Of a stretch of 64,000 nt of DNA, positions 1-11,618 are shown one piece after another; positions within the stretch are counted from its first letter, which is position 1; each line of letters opens with the position of its first letter. The position numbers were made by a program, and so were the translations under genes. This DNA is from Limnomonas spitsbergensis (lineage: Eukaryota > Chlorophyta > Chlorophyceae > Chlamydomonadales), in contig JAYJMM010000080.1 of the NCBI GenBank assembly GCA_037349105.1, forward strand, positions 186,001-250,000. Direction: 5' to 3'. The notes beneath the pieces are model-generated. The model was not told where the DNA came from. It saw only the letters and a program-made list of their open reading frames with translations, and did no database searches.

Positions 1-3000
1 CCCTTTACGAAACCCTGCCCTTGCCTCCAACCTCACCCAGCTCCTTCCCCTTAAGAAACCCTGCCCTTGCCTCCAACCTCACCAAGCTCCTTCCCCTTAC
101 GAAACCCTGCCCTTGCCTCCAACCTCACCCAGCTCCTTCCCTTTACGAAACCCTGCCCTTGCCTCCAACCTCACCCAGCTCCTTCCCCTTACGAAACCCT
201 GCCCTTGCCTCCAACCTCACCCAGCTCCTTCCCCTTACGAAACCCTGCCCTTGCCTCCAACCTCACCCAGCTCCTTCCCTTTACGAAACCCTGCCCTTGC
301 CTCCAACCTCACCCAGCTCCTTCCCTTTACGAAACCCTGCCCTTGCCTCCAACCTCACCCAGCTCCTTCCCTTTACGAAACCCTGCCCTTGCCTCCAACC
401 TCACCCAGCTCCTTCCCCTTACGAAACCCTGCCCTTGCCTCCAACCTCACCCAGCTCCTTCCCTTTACGAAACCCTGCCCTTGCCTCCAACCTCACCCAG
501 CTCCTTCCCTTTACGAAACCCTGCCCTTGTCTCCAACCTCACCCAGCTCCTTCCCTTTACGAAACCCTGCCCTTGCCTCCAACCTCACCCAGCTCCTTCC
601 CCTTAAGAAACCCTGCCCTTGCCTCCAACCTCACCCAGCTCCTTCCCCTTACGAAACCCTGCCCTTGCCTCCAACCTCACCCAGCTCCTTCCCCTTACGA
701 AACCCTGCCCTTGCCTCCAACCTCACCCAGCTCCTTCCCCTTACGAAACCCTGCCCTTGCCTCCAACCTCACCCAGCTCCTTCCCCTTACGAAACCCTGC
801 CCTTGCCTCCAACCTCACCCAGCTCCTTCCCTTTACGAAACCCTGCCCTTGCCTCCAACCTCACCCAGCTCCTTCCCCTTACGAAACCCTGCCCTTGCCT
901 CCAACCTCACCCAGCTCCTTCCCCTTACGAAACCCTGCCCTTGCCTCCAACCTCACCCAGCTCCTTCCCCTTACGAAACCCTGCCCTTGCCTCCAACCTC
1001 ACCCAGCTCCTTCCCCCTACGAAACCCTGCCCTTGCCTCCAACCTCACCCAGCTCCTTCCCTTTACGAAACCCTGCCCTTGCCTCCAACCTCACCCAGCT
1101 CCTTCCCTTTACGAAACCCTGCCCTTGCCTCCAACCTCACCCAGCTCCTTCCCTTTACGAAACCCTGCCCTTGACTCCAACCTCACCCAGCTCCTTCCCC
1201 TTACGAAACCCTGCCCTTGCCTCCAGCCTCACCCAGCTCCTTCCCCTTACGAAACCCTGCCCTTGCCTCCAACCTCACCCAGCTCCTTCCCTTTACGAAA
1301 CCCTGCCCTTGCCTCCAACCTCACCCAGCTCCTTCCCTTTACGAAACCCTGCCCTTGCCTCCAACCTCACCCAGCTCCTTCCCCTTAAGAAACCCTGCCC
1401 TTGCCTCCAACCTCACCCAGCTCCTTCCCCTTAAGAAACCCTGCCCTTGCCTCCAACCTCACCCAGCTCCTTCCCTTTACGAAACCCTGCCCTTGCCTCC
1501 AACCTCACCCAGCTCCTTCCCCTTAAGAAACCCTGCCCTTGCCTCCAACCTCACCCAGCTCCTTCCCCTTACGAAACCCTGCCCTTGCCTCCAACCTCAC
1601 CCAGCTCCTTCCCTTTACGAAACCCTGCCCTTGCCTCCAACCTCACCCAGCTCCTTCCCCTTAAGAAACCCTGCCCTTGCCTCCAACCTCACCAAGCTCC
1701 TTCCCCTTACGAAACCCTGCCCTTGCCTCCAACCTCACCCAGCTCCTTCCCTTTACGAAACCCTGCCCTTGCCTCCAACCTCACCCAGCTCCTTCCCCTT
1801 ACGAAACCCTGCCCTTGCCTCCAACCTCACCCAGCTCCTTCCCTTTACGAAACCCTGCCCTTGCCTCCAACCTCACCCAGCTCCTTCCCCTTACGAAACC
1901 CTGCCCTTGCCTCCAACCTCACCCAGCTCCTTCCCCTTAAGAAACCCTGCCCTTGCCTCCAACCTCACCCAGCTCCTTCCCCTTAAGAAACCCTGCCCTT
2001 GCCTCCAACCTCACCCAGCTCCTTCCCCTTACGAAACCCTGCCCTTGCCTCCAACCTCACCCAGCTCCTTCCCCTTACGAAACCCTGCCCTTGCCTCCAA
2101 CCTCACCCAGCTCCTTCCCCTACGAAACCCTGCCCTTGCCTCCAACCTCACCCAGCTCCTTCCCTTTACGAAACCCTGCCCTTGCCTCCAACCTCACCCA
2201 GCTCCTTCCCTTTACGAAACCCTGCCCTTGCCTCCAACCTCACCCAGCTCCTTCCCTTTACGAAACCCTGCCCTTGACTCCAACCTCACCCAGCTCCTTC
2301 CCCTTACGAAACCCTGCCCTTGCCTCCAGCCTCACCCAGCTCCTTCCCCTTACGAAACCCTGCCCTTGCCTCCAACCTCACCCAGCTCCTTCCCTTTACG
2401 AAACCCTGCCCTTGCCTCCAACCTCACCCAGCTCCTTCCCTTTACGAAACCCTGCCCTTGCCTCCAACCTCACCCAGCTCCTTCCCCTTAAGAAACCCTG
2501 CCCTTGCCTCCAACCTCACCCAGCTCCTTCCCCTTAAGAAACCCTGCCCTTGCCTCCAACCTCACCCAGCTCCTTCCCTTTACGAAACCCTGCCCTTGCC
2601 TCCAACCTCACCCAGCTCCTTCCCCTTACGAAACCCTGCCCTTGCCTCCAACCTCACCCAGCTCCTTCCCCTTACGAAACCCTGCCCTTGCCTCCAACCT
2701 CACCCAGCTCCTTCCCTTTACGAAACCCTGCCCTTGCCTCCAACCTCACCCAGCTCCTTCCCCTTACGAAACCCTGCCCTTGCCTCCAACCTCACCCAGC
2801 TCCTTCCCCTTACGAAACCCTGCCCTTGCCTCCAACCTCACCCAGCTCCTTCCCCTTACGAAACCCTGCCCTTGCCTCCAACCTCACCCAGCTCCTTCCC
2901 CTTACGAAACCCTGCCCTTGCCTCCAACCTCACCCAGCTCCTTCCCTTTACGAAACCCTGCCCTTGCCTCCAACCTCACCCAGCTCCTTCCCTTTACGAA

Positions 3001-6000
3001 ACCCTGCCCTTGCCTCCAACCTCACCCAGCTCCTTCCCTTTACGAAACCCTGCCCTTGACTCCAACCTCACCCAGCTCCTTCCCCTTACGAAACCCTGCC
3101 CTTGCCTCCAAGCCTCACCCAGCTCCTTCCCCTTACGAAACCCTGCCCTTGCCTCCAACCTCACCCAGCTCCTTCCCTTTACGAAACCCTGCCCTTGCCT
3201 CCAACCTCACCCAGCTCCTTCCCTTTACGAAACCCTGCCCTTGCCTCCAACCTCACCCAGCTCCTTCCCCTTAAGAAACCCTGCCCTTGCCTCCAACCTC
3301 ACCCAGCTCCTTCCCCTTAAGAAACCCTGCCCTTGCCTCCAACCTCACCCAGCTCCTTCCCTTTACGAAACCCTGCCCTTGCCTCCAACCTCACCCAGCT
3401 CCTTCCCCTTAAGAAACCCTGCCCTTGCCTCCAACCTCACCCAGCTCCTTCCCCTTACGAAACCCTGCCCTTGCCTCCAACCTCACCCAGCTCCTTCCCT
3501 TTACGAAACCCTGCCCTTGCCTCCAACCTCACCCAGCTCCTTCCCCTTACGAAACCCTGCCCTTGCCTCCAACCTCACCAAGCTCCTTCCCCTTACGAAA
3601 CCCTGCCCTTGCCTCCAACCTCACCCAGCTCCTTCCCTTTACGAAACCCTGCCCTTGCCTCCAACCTCACCCAGCTCCTTCCCCTTACGAAACCCTGCCC
3701 TTGCCTCCAACCTCACCCAGCTCCTTCCCCTTACGAAACCCTGCCCTTGCCTCCAACCTCACCCAGCTCCTTCCCTTTACGAAACCCTGCCCTTGCCTCC
3801 AACCTCACCCAGCTCCTTCCCTTTACGAAACCCTGCCCTTGCCTCCAACCTCACCCAGCTCCTTCCCTTACGAAACCCTGCCCTTGCCTCCAACCTCACC
3901 CAGCTCCTTCCCCTTACGAAACCCTGCCCTTGCCTCCAACCTCACCCAGCTCCTTCCCTTTACGAAACCCTGCCCTTGCCTCCAACCTCACCCAGCTCCT
4001 TCCCTTACGAAACCCTGCCCTTGCCTCCAACCTCACCCAGCTCCTTCCCCTTACGAAACCCTGCCCTTGCCTCCAACCTCACCCAGCTCCTTCCCTTACG
4101 AAACCCTGCCCTTGCCTCCAACCTCACCCAGCTCCTTCCCTTTACGAAACCCTGCCCTTGCCTCCAACCTCACCCAGCTCCTTCCCTTTACGAAACCCTG
4201 CCCTTGCCTCCAACCTCACCCAGCTCCTTCCCCTTTACGAAACCCTGCCCTTGCCTCCAACCTCACCCAGCTCCTTCCCCTTACGAAACCCTGCCCTTGC
4301 CTCCAACCTCACCCAGCTCCTTCCCTTTACGAAACCCTGCCCTTGCCTCCAACCTCACCCAGCTCCTTCCCTTTACGAAACCCTGCCCTTGCCTCCAACC
4401 TCACCCAGCTCCTTACCCTTTACGAAACCCTGCCCTTGCCTCCAACCTCACCCAGCTCCTTCCCCTTTACGAAACCCTGCCCTTGCCTCCAACCTCACCC
4501 AGCTCCTTCCCCTTACGAAACCCTGCCCTTGCCTCCAACCTCACCCAGCTCCTTCCCTTTACGAAACCCTGCCCTTGCCTCCAACCTCACCCAGCTCCTT
4601 CCCTTTACGAAACCCTGCCCTTGCCTCCAACCTCACCCAGCTCCTTCCCCTTAAGAAACCCTGCCCTTGCCTCCAACCTCACCCAGCTCCTTCCCCTTTA
4701 CGAAACCCTGCCCTTGCCTCCAACCTCACCCAGCTCCTTCCCTTTACGAAACCCTGCCCTTGCCTCCAACCTCACCCAGCTCCTTCCCCTTAAGAAACCC
4801 TGCCCTTGCCTCCAACCTCACCCAGCTCCTTCCCTTTACGAAACCCTGCCCTTGCCTCCAACCTCACCCAGCTCCTTCCCTTTACGAAACCCTGCCCTTG
4901 CCTCCAACCTCACCCAGCTCCTTCCCCTTAAGAAACCCTGCCCTTGCCTCCAACCTCACCCAGCTCCTTCCCCTTACGAAACCCTGCCCTTGCCTCCAAC
5001 CTCACCCAGCTCCTTCCCTTTACGAAACCCTGCCCTTGCCTCCAACCTCACCCAGCTCCTTCCCCTTACGAAACCCTGCCCTTGCCTCCAACCTCACCCA
5101 GCTCCTTCCCCTTACGAAACCCTGCCCTTGCCTCCAACCTCACCCAGCTCCTTCCCTTTACGAAACCCTGCCCTTGCCTCCAACCTCACCCAGCTCCTTC
5201 CCTTTACGAAACCCTGCCCTTGCCTCCAACCTCACCCAGCTCCTTCCCTTTACGAAACCCTGCCCTTGCCTCCAACCTCACCCAGCTCCTTCCCCTTAAG
5301 AAACCCTGCCCTTGCCTCCAACCTCACCCAGCTCCTTCCCTTTACGAAACCCTGCCCTTGCCTCCAACCTCACCCAGCTCCTTCCCCTTACGAAACCCTG
5401 CCCTTGCCTCCAACCTCACCCAGCTCCTTCCCTTTACGAAACCCTGCCCTTGCCTCCAACCTCACCCAGCTCCTTCCCTTTACGAAACCCTGCCCTTGCC
5501 TCCAACCTCACCCAGCTCCTTCCCTTTACGAAACCCTGCCCTTGCCTCCAACCTCACCCAGCTCCTTCCCTTTACGAAACCCTGCCCTTGCCTCCAACCT
5601 CACCCAGCTCCTTCCCCTTACGAAACCCTGCCCTTGCCTCCAACCTCACCCAGCTCCTTCCCTTTACGAAACCCTGCCCTTGCCTCCAACCTCACCCAGC
5701 TCCTTCCCTTTACGAAACCCTGCCCTTGCCTCCAACCTCACCCAGCTCCTTACCCTTTTACGAAACCCTGCCCTTGCCTCCAACCTCACCCAGCTCCTTC
5801 CCCTTTACGAAACCCTGCCCTTGCCTCCAACCTCACCCAGCTCCTTCCCCTTTACGAAACCCTGCCCTTGCCTCCAACCTCACCCAGCTCCTTCCCTTTA
5901 CGAAACCCTGCCCTTGCCTCCAACCTCACCCAGCTCCTTCCCTTTACGAAACCCTGCCCTTGCCTCCAACCTCACCCAGCTCCTTCCCCTTAAGAAACCC

Positions 6001-9000
6001 TGCCCTTGCCTCCAACCTCACCCAGCTCCTTCCCCTTTACGAAACCCTGCCCTTGCCTCCAACCTCACCCAGCTCCTTCCCTTTACGAAACCCTGCCCTT
6101 GCCTCCAACCTCACCCAGCTCCTTCCCCTTAAGAAACCCTGCCCTTGCCTCCAACCTCACCCAGCTCCTTCCCCTTTACGAAACCCTGCCCTTGCCTCCA
6201 ACCTCACCCAGCTCCTTCCCTTTACGAAACCCTGCCCTTGCCTCCAACCTCACCCAGCTCCTTCCCCTTACGAAACCCTGCCCTTGCCTCCAACCTCACC
6301 CAGCTCCTTCCCCTTACGAAACCCTGCCCTTGCCTCCAACCTCACCCAGCTCCTTCCCTTTACGAAACCCTGCCCTTGCCTCCAACCTCACCCAGCTCCT
6401 TCCCCTTACGAAACCCTGCCCTTGCCTCCAACCTCACCCAGCTCCTTCCCCTTACGAAACCCTGCCCTTGCCTCCAACCTCACCCAGCTCCTTCCCTTTA
6501 CGAAACCCTGCCCTTGCCTCCAACCTCACCCAGCTCCTTCCCTTTACGAAACCCTGCCCTTGCCTCCAACCTCACCCAGCTCCTTCCCTTTACGAAACCC
6601 TGCCCTTGCCTCCAACCTCACCCAGCTCCTTCCCCTTACGAAACCCTGCCCTTGCCTCCAACCTCACCCAGCTCCTTCCCTTTACGAAACCCTGCCCTTG
6701 CCTCCAACCTCACCCAGCTCCTTCCCTTTACGAAACCCTGCCCTTGCCTCCAACCTCACCCAGCTCCTTCCCCTTAAGAAACCCTGCCCTTGCCTCCAAC
6801 CTCACCCAGCTCCTTCCCCTTACGAAACCCTGCCCTTGCCTCCAACCTCACCCAGCTCCTTCCCTTTACGAAACCCTGCCCTTGCCTCCAACCTCACCCA
6901 GCTCCTTCCCCTTAAGAAACCCTGCCCTTGCCTCCAACCTCACCCAGCTCCTTCCCTTTACGAAACCCTGCCCTTGCCTCCAACCTCACCCAGCTCCTTC
7001 CCTTACGAAACCCTGCCCTTGCCTCCAACCTCACCCAGCTCCTTCCCCTTAAGAAACCCTGCCCTTGCCTCCAACCTCACCCAGCTCCTTCCCTTTACGA
7101 AACCCTGCCCTTGCCTCCAACCTCACCCAGCTCCTTCCCTTTACGAAACCCTGCCCTTGCCTCCAACCTCACCCAGCTCCTTCCCTTTACGAAACCCTGC
7201 CCTTGCCTCCAACCTCACCCAGCTCCTTCCCTTTACGAAACCCTGCCCTTGCCTCCAACCTCACCCAGCTCCTTCCCCTTAAGAAACCCTGCCCTTGCCT
7301 CCAACCTCACCCAGCTCCTTCCCCTTACGAAACCCTGCCCTTGCCTCCAACCTCACCCAGCTCCTTCCCTTTACGAAACCCTGCCCTTGCCTCCAACCTC
7401 ACCCAGCTCCTTCCCCTTACGAAACCCTGCCCTTGCCTCCAACCTCACCCAGCTCCTTCCCCTTACGAAACCCTGCCCTTGCCTCCAACCTCACCCAGCT
7501 CCTTCCCTTTACGAAACCCTGCCCTTGCCTCCAACCTCACCCAGCTCCTTCCCTTTACGAAACCCTGCCCTTGCCTCCAACCTCACCCAGCTCCTTCCCT
7601 TTACGAAACCCTGCCCTTGCCTCCAACCTCACCCAGCTCCTTCCCCTTACGAAACCCTGCCCTTGCCTCCAACCTCACCCAGCTCCTTCCCTTTACGAAA
7701 CCCTGCCCTTGCCTCCAACCTCACCCAGCTCCTTCCCTTTACGAAACCCTGCCCTTGCCTCCAACCTCACCCAGCTCCTTCCCTTTACGAAACCCTGCCC
7801 TTGCCTCCAACCTCACCCAGCTCCTTCCCCTTACGAAACCCTGCCCTTGCCTCCAACCTCACCCAGCTCCTTCCCTTTACGAAACCCTGCCCTTGCCTCC
7901 AACCTCACCCAGCTCCTTCCCTTTACGAAACCCTGCCCTTGCCTCCAACCTCACCCAGCTCCTTCCCCTTACGAAACCCTGCCCTTGCCTCCAACCTCAC
8001 CCAGCTCCTTCCCCTACGAAACCCTGCCCTTGCCTCCAACCTCACCCAGCTCCTTCCCTTTACGAAACCCTGACCTTGCCTCCAACCTCAACCCAGCTCC
8101 TTCCCTTTACGAAACCCTGCCCTTGCCTCCAACCTCACCCAGCTCCTTCCCTTACGAAACCCTGCCCTTGCCTCCAACCTCACCCAGCTCCTTCCCTTAC
8201 GAACCCTGCCATTGCCCTCCAACCTCACCCAGCTCCTTCCCTTTACGAAACCCTGCCCTTGCCTCCAACCTCACCCAGCTCCTTCCCTTTACGAAACCCT
8301 GCCCTTGCCTCCAACCTCACCCAGCTCCTTCCCCTTACGAAACCCTGCCCTTGCCTCCAACCTCACCCAGCTCCTTCCCCTTACAGAACCCTGCCCTTGC
8401 CTCCAACCTCACCCAGCTCCTTCCCCTTACGAAACCCTGCCCTTGCCTCCAACCTCACCCAGCTCCTTCCCCTTACGAAACCCTGCCCTTGCCTCCAACC
8501 TCACCCAGCTCCTTCCCTTTACGAAAACCCTGCCCTTGCCTCCAACCTCACCCAGCTCCTTCCCCTTACGAAACCCTGCCCTTGCCTCCAACCTCACCCA
8601 GCTCCTTCCCCTTAAGAAACCCTGCCCTTGCCTCCAACCTCACCCAGCTCCTTCCCTTTACGAAACCCTGCCCTTGCCTCCAACCTCACCCAGCTCCTTC
8701 CCCTTACGAAACCCTGCCCTTGCCTCCAACCTCACCCAGCTCCTTCCCCTTACGAAACCCTGCCCTTGCCTCCAACCTCACCCAGCTCCTTCCCTTTACG
8801 AAACCCTGCCCTTGCCTCCAACCTCACCCAGCTCCTTCCCTTTACGAAACCCTGCCCTTGCCTCCAACCTCACCCAGCTCCTTCCCTTTACGAAACCCTG
8901 CCCTTGCCTCCAACCTCACCCAGCTCCTTCCCCTTACGAAACCCTGCCCTTGCCTCCAACCTCACCCAGCTCCTTCCCTTTACGAAACCCTGCCCTTGCC

Positions 9001-11130
9001 TCCAACCTCACCCAGCTCCTTCCCTTTACGAAACCCTGCCCTTGCCTCCAACCTCACCCAGCTCCTTCCCCTTAAGAAACCCTGCCCTTGCCTCCAACCT
9101 CACCCAGCTCCTTCCCCTTAAGAAACCCTGCCCTTGCCTCCAACCTCACCCAGCTCCTTCCCTTTACGAAACCCTGCCCTTGCCTCCAACCTCACCCAGC
9201 TCCTTCCCCTTAAGAAACCCTGCCCTTGCCTCCAACCTCACCCAGCTCCTTCCCTTTACGAAACCCTGCCCTTGCCTCCAACCTCACCCAGCTCCTTCCC
9301 CTTAAGAAACCCTGCCCTTGCCTCCAACCTCACCCAGCTCCTTCCCTTTACGAAACCCTGCCCTTGCCTCCAACCTCACCCAGCTCCTTCCCTTTACGAA
9401 ACCCTGCCCTTGCCTCCAACCTCACCCAGCTCCTTCCCTTTACGAAACCCTGCCCTTGCCTCCAACCTCACCCAGCTCCTTCCCTTTACGAAACCCTGCC
9501 CTTGCCTCCAACCTCACCCAGCTCCTTCCCTTTACGAAACCCTGCCCTTGCCTCCAACCTCACCCAGCTCCTTCCCTTTACGAAACCCTGCCCTTGCCTC
9601 CAACCTCACCCAGCTCCTTCCCCTTACGAAACCCTGCCCTTGCCTCCAACCTCACCCAGCTCCTTCCCTTTACGAAACCCTGCCCTTGCCTCCAACCTCA
9701 CCCAGCTCCTTCCCTTTACGAAACCCTGCCCTTGCCTCCAACCTCACCCAGCTCCTTCCCTTTACGAAACCCTGCCCTTGCCTCCAACCTCACCCAGCTC
9801 CTTCCCTTTACGAAACCCTGCCCTTGCCTCCAACCTCACCCAGCTCCTTCCCTTTACGAAACCCTGCCCTTGCCTCCAACCTCACCCAGCTCCTTCCCTT
9901 TACGAAACCCTGCCCTTGCCTCCAACCTCACCCAGCTCCTTCCCTTTACGAAACCCTGCCCTTGCCTCCAACCTCACCCAGCTCCTTCCCCTTTACGAAA
10001 CCCTGCCCTTGCCTCCAACCTCACCCAGCTCCTTCCCCTTTACGAAACCCTGCCCTTGCCTCCAACCTCACCCAGCTCCTTCCCTTTACGAAACCCTGCC
10101 CTTGTCTCCAACCTCACCCAGCTCCTTCCCTTTACGAAACCCTGCCCTTGCCTCCAACCTCACCCAGCTCCTTCCCTTTACGAAACCCTGCCCTTGCCTC
10201 CAACCTCACCCAGCTCCTTCCCCTTACGAAACCCTGCCCTTGCCTCCAACCTCACCCAGCTCCTTCCCCTTACGAAACCCTGCCCTTGCCTCCAACCTCA
10301 CCCAGCTCCTTCCCTTTACGAAACCCTGCCCTTGCCTCCAACCTCACCCAGCTCCTTCCCTTTACGAAACCCTGCCCTTGCCTCCAACCTCACCCAGCTC
10401 CTTCCCTTTACGAAACCCTGCCCTTGCCTCCAACCTCACCCAGCTCCTTCCCCTTTACGAAACCCTGCCCTTGCCTCCAACCTCACCCAGCTCCTTCCCT
10501 TTACGAAACCTTGCCCTTGTCTCCAACCTCACCCAGCTCCTTCCCTTTACGAAACCCTGCCCTTGCCTCCAACCTCACCCAGCTCCTTCCCTTTACGAAA
10601 CCCTGCCCTTGTCTCCAACCTCACCCAGCTCCTTCCCTTTACGAAACCCTGCCCTTGCCTCCAACCTCACCCAGCTCCTTCCCCTTACGAAACCCTGCCC
10701 TTGTCTCCAACCTCACCCAGCTCCTTCCCCTTACGAAACCCTGCCCTTGCCTCCAACCTCACCCAGCTCCTTCCCCTTACGAAACCCTGCCCTTGCCTCC
10801 AACCTCACCCAGCTCCTTCCCTTTACGAAACCCTGCCCTTGCCTCCAACCTCACCCAGCTCCTTCCCTTTACGAAACCCTGCCCTTGCCTCCAACCTCAC
10901 CCAGCTCCTTCCCTTTACGAAACCCTGCCCTTGCCTCCAACCTCACCCAGCTCCTTCCCCTTACGAAACCCTGCCCTTGCCTCCAACCTCACCCAGCTCC
11001 TTCCCTTTACGAAACCCTGCCCTTGCCTCCAACCTCACCCAGCTCCTTCCCCTTACGAAACCCTGCCCTTGCCTCCAACCTCACCCAGCTCCTTCCCCTT
11101 ACGAAACCCTGCCCTTGCCTCCAACCTCAC
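1..11130. repeat. 46-bp satellite array, about 240 units
   Basis: Tandem repeat with a 46-bp unit containing acgaaaccctgcccttgc, then ctccaacctcacccagctcc, then ttcccctt. Three common variants differ at the unit boundary: ccccttacg, ccctttacg and ccccttaag; the last creates a TAA in one forward frame. Single-base indels giving 45- or 47-bp units cluster mainly at about 3840-4700, 5750-6180, 6990-7010, 8010-8220 and 9980-10470. The most degenerate stretch is about 8015-8220, for example aaccctgccattgccctcc. The array begins before base 1 and stops sharply near 11130. In the SNF4 reading direction (minus strand) it lies downstream of the last visible exon, so it probably sits in an intron of that gene or interrupts it. 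Confidence 0.97.
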
Positions 11131-11618
11131 CCTCCAACCCCACAAGTCAAATTCCCATCCCTGCCTCACCCCACCCTGTCTGGACAGGGTAGCTAGGATA
11201 GATAATGCGAGCAGAGCAGATCCCCTGTACTCCTATCCATCATATGACCATCACCCCACCCATGCTTCACAGACCTATGCAAAGCCCCTTCTGCCTAAAC
11301 CTAGGTCAAAGCATGCAGGGTGAACAGGAGCGGTGACCTCACCCATGTGAAACAAGCCAATTTAAAGCCCACACTCCCAGCTCTACCTGCTCCTGCTTCA
11401 CCTGCCTCATGCAGCACATGCATGATGCCCCTAAATCACCTGCCTCATGCAGCACATGCAAGACGCCCCTAAATCACCAGCCCATGCAGCGCATGGAGCC
11501 CCCTCACCCAATGTACCAGCTTATGGAGTGGCGCAGCGCATGCATGGCACACCTGCATCACCATGCAGCACCTGCCCCACCATGCATGACCTGCCTTATC
11601 ATACAGCGCCTGCCTCAC
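11131..11618. other. Spacer between satellite and SNF4 exon 6, presumed intron
   Basis: No exon of the next SNF4 segment could be read on the minus strand here. The stretch holds an imperfect two-copy 38-bp tandem repeat starting cctgcctcatgcagcacatg at 11401 and 11439, followed by looser repetition of catgcagc motifs up to about 11640. The minus-strand donor of exon 6 (gtgagg, reading down from 11618) opens this intron. Confidence 0.7.

Noticed and set aside
2320..6132. Very long proline-rich open frames (up to 1270 codons) in the first 11 kb
   Set aside because: They are readings of the 46-bp satellite; the same peptide appears in all three frames and starts or stops depend only on unit variants and indels.
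1..11130. aaaccct within each satellite unit as a plant-type telomere motif
   Set aside because: Only one heptamer per 46 bp, never in tandem; chance is sufficient.
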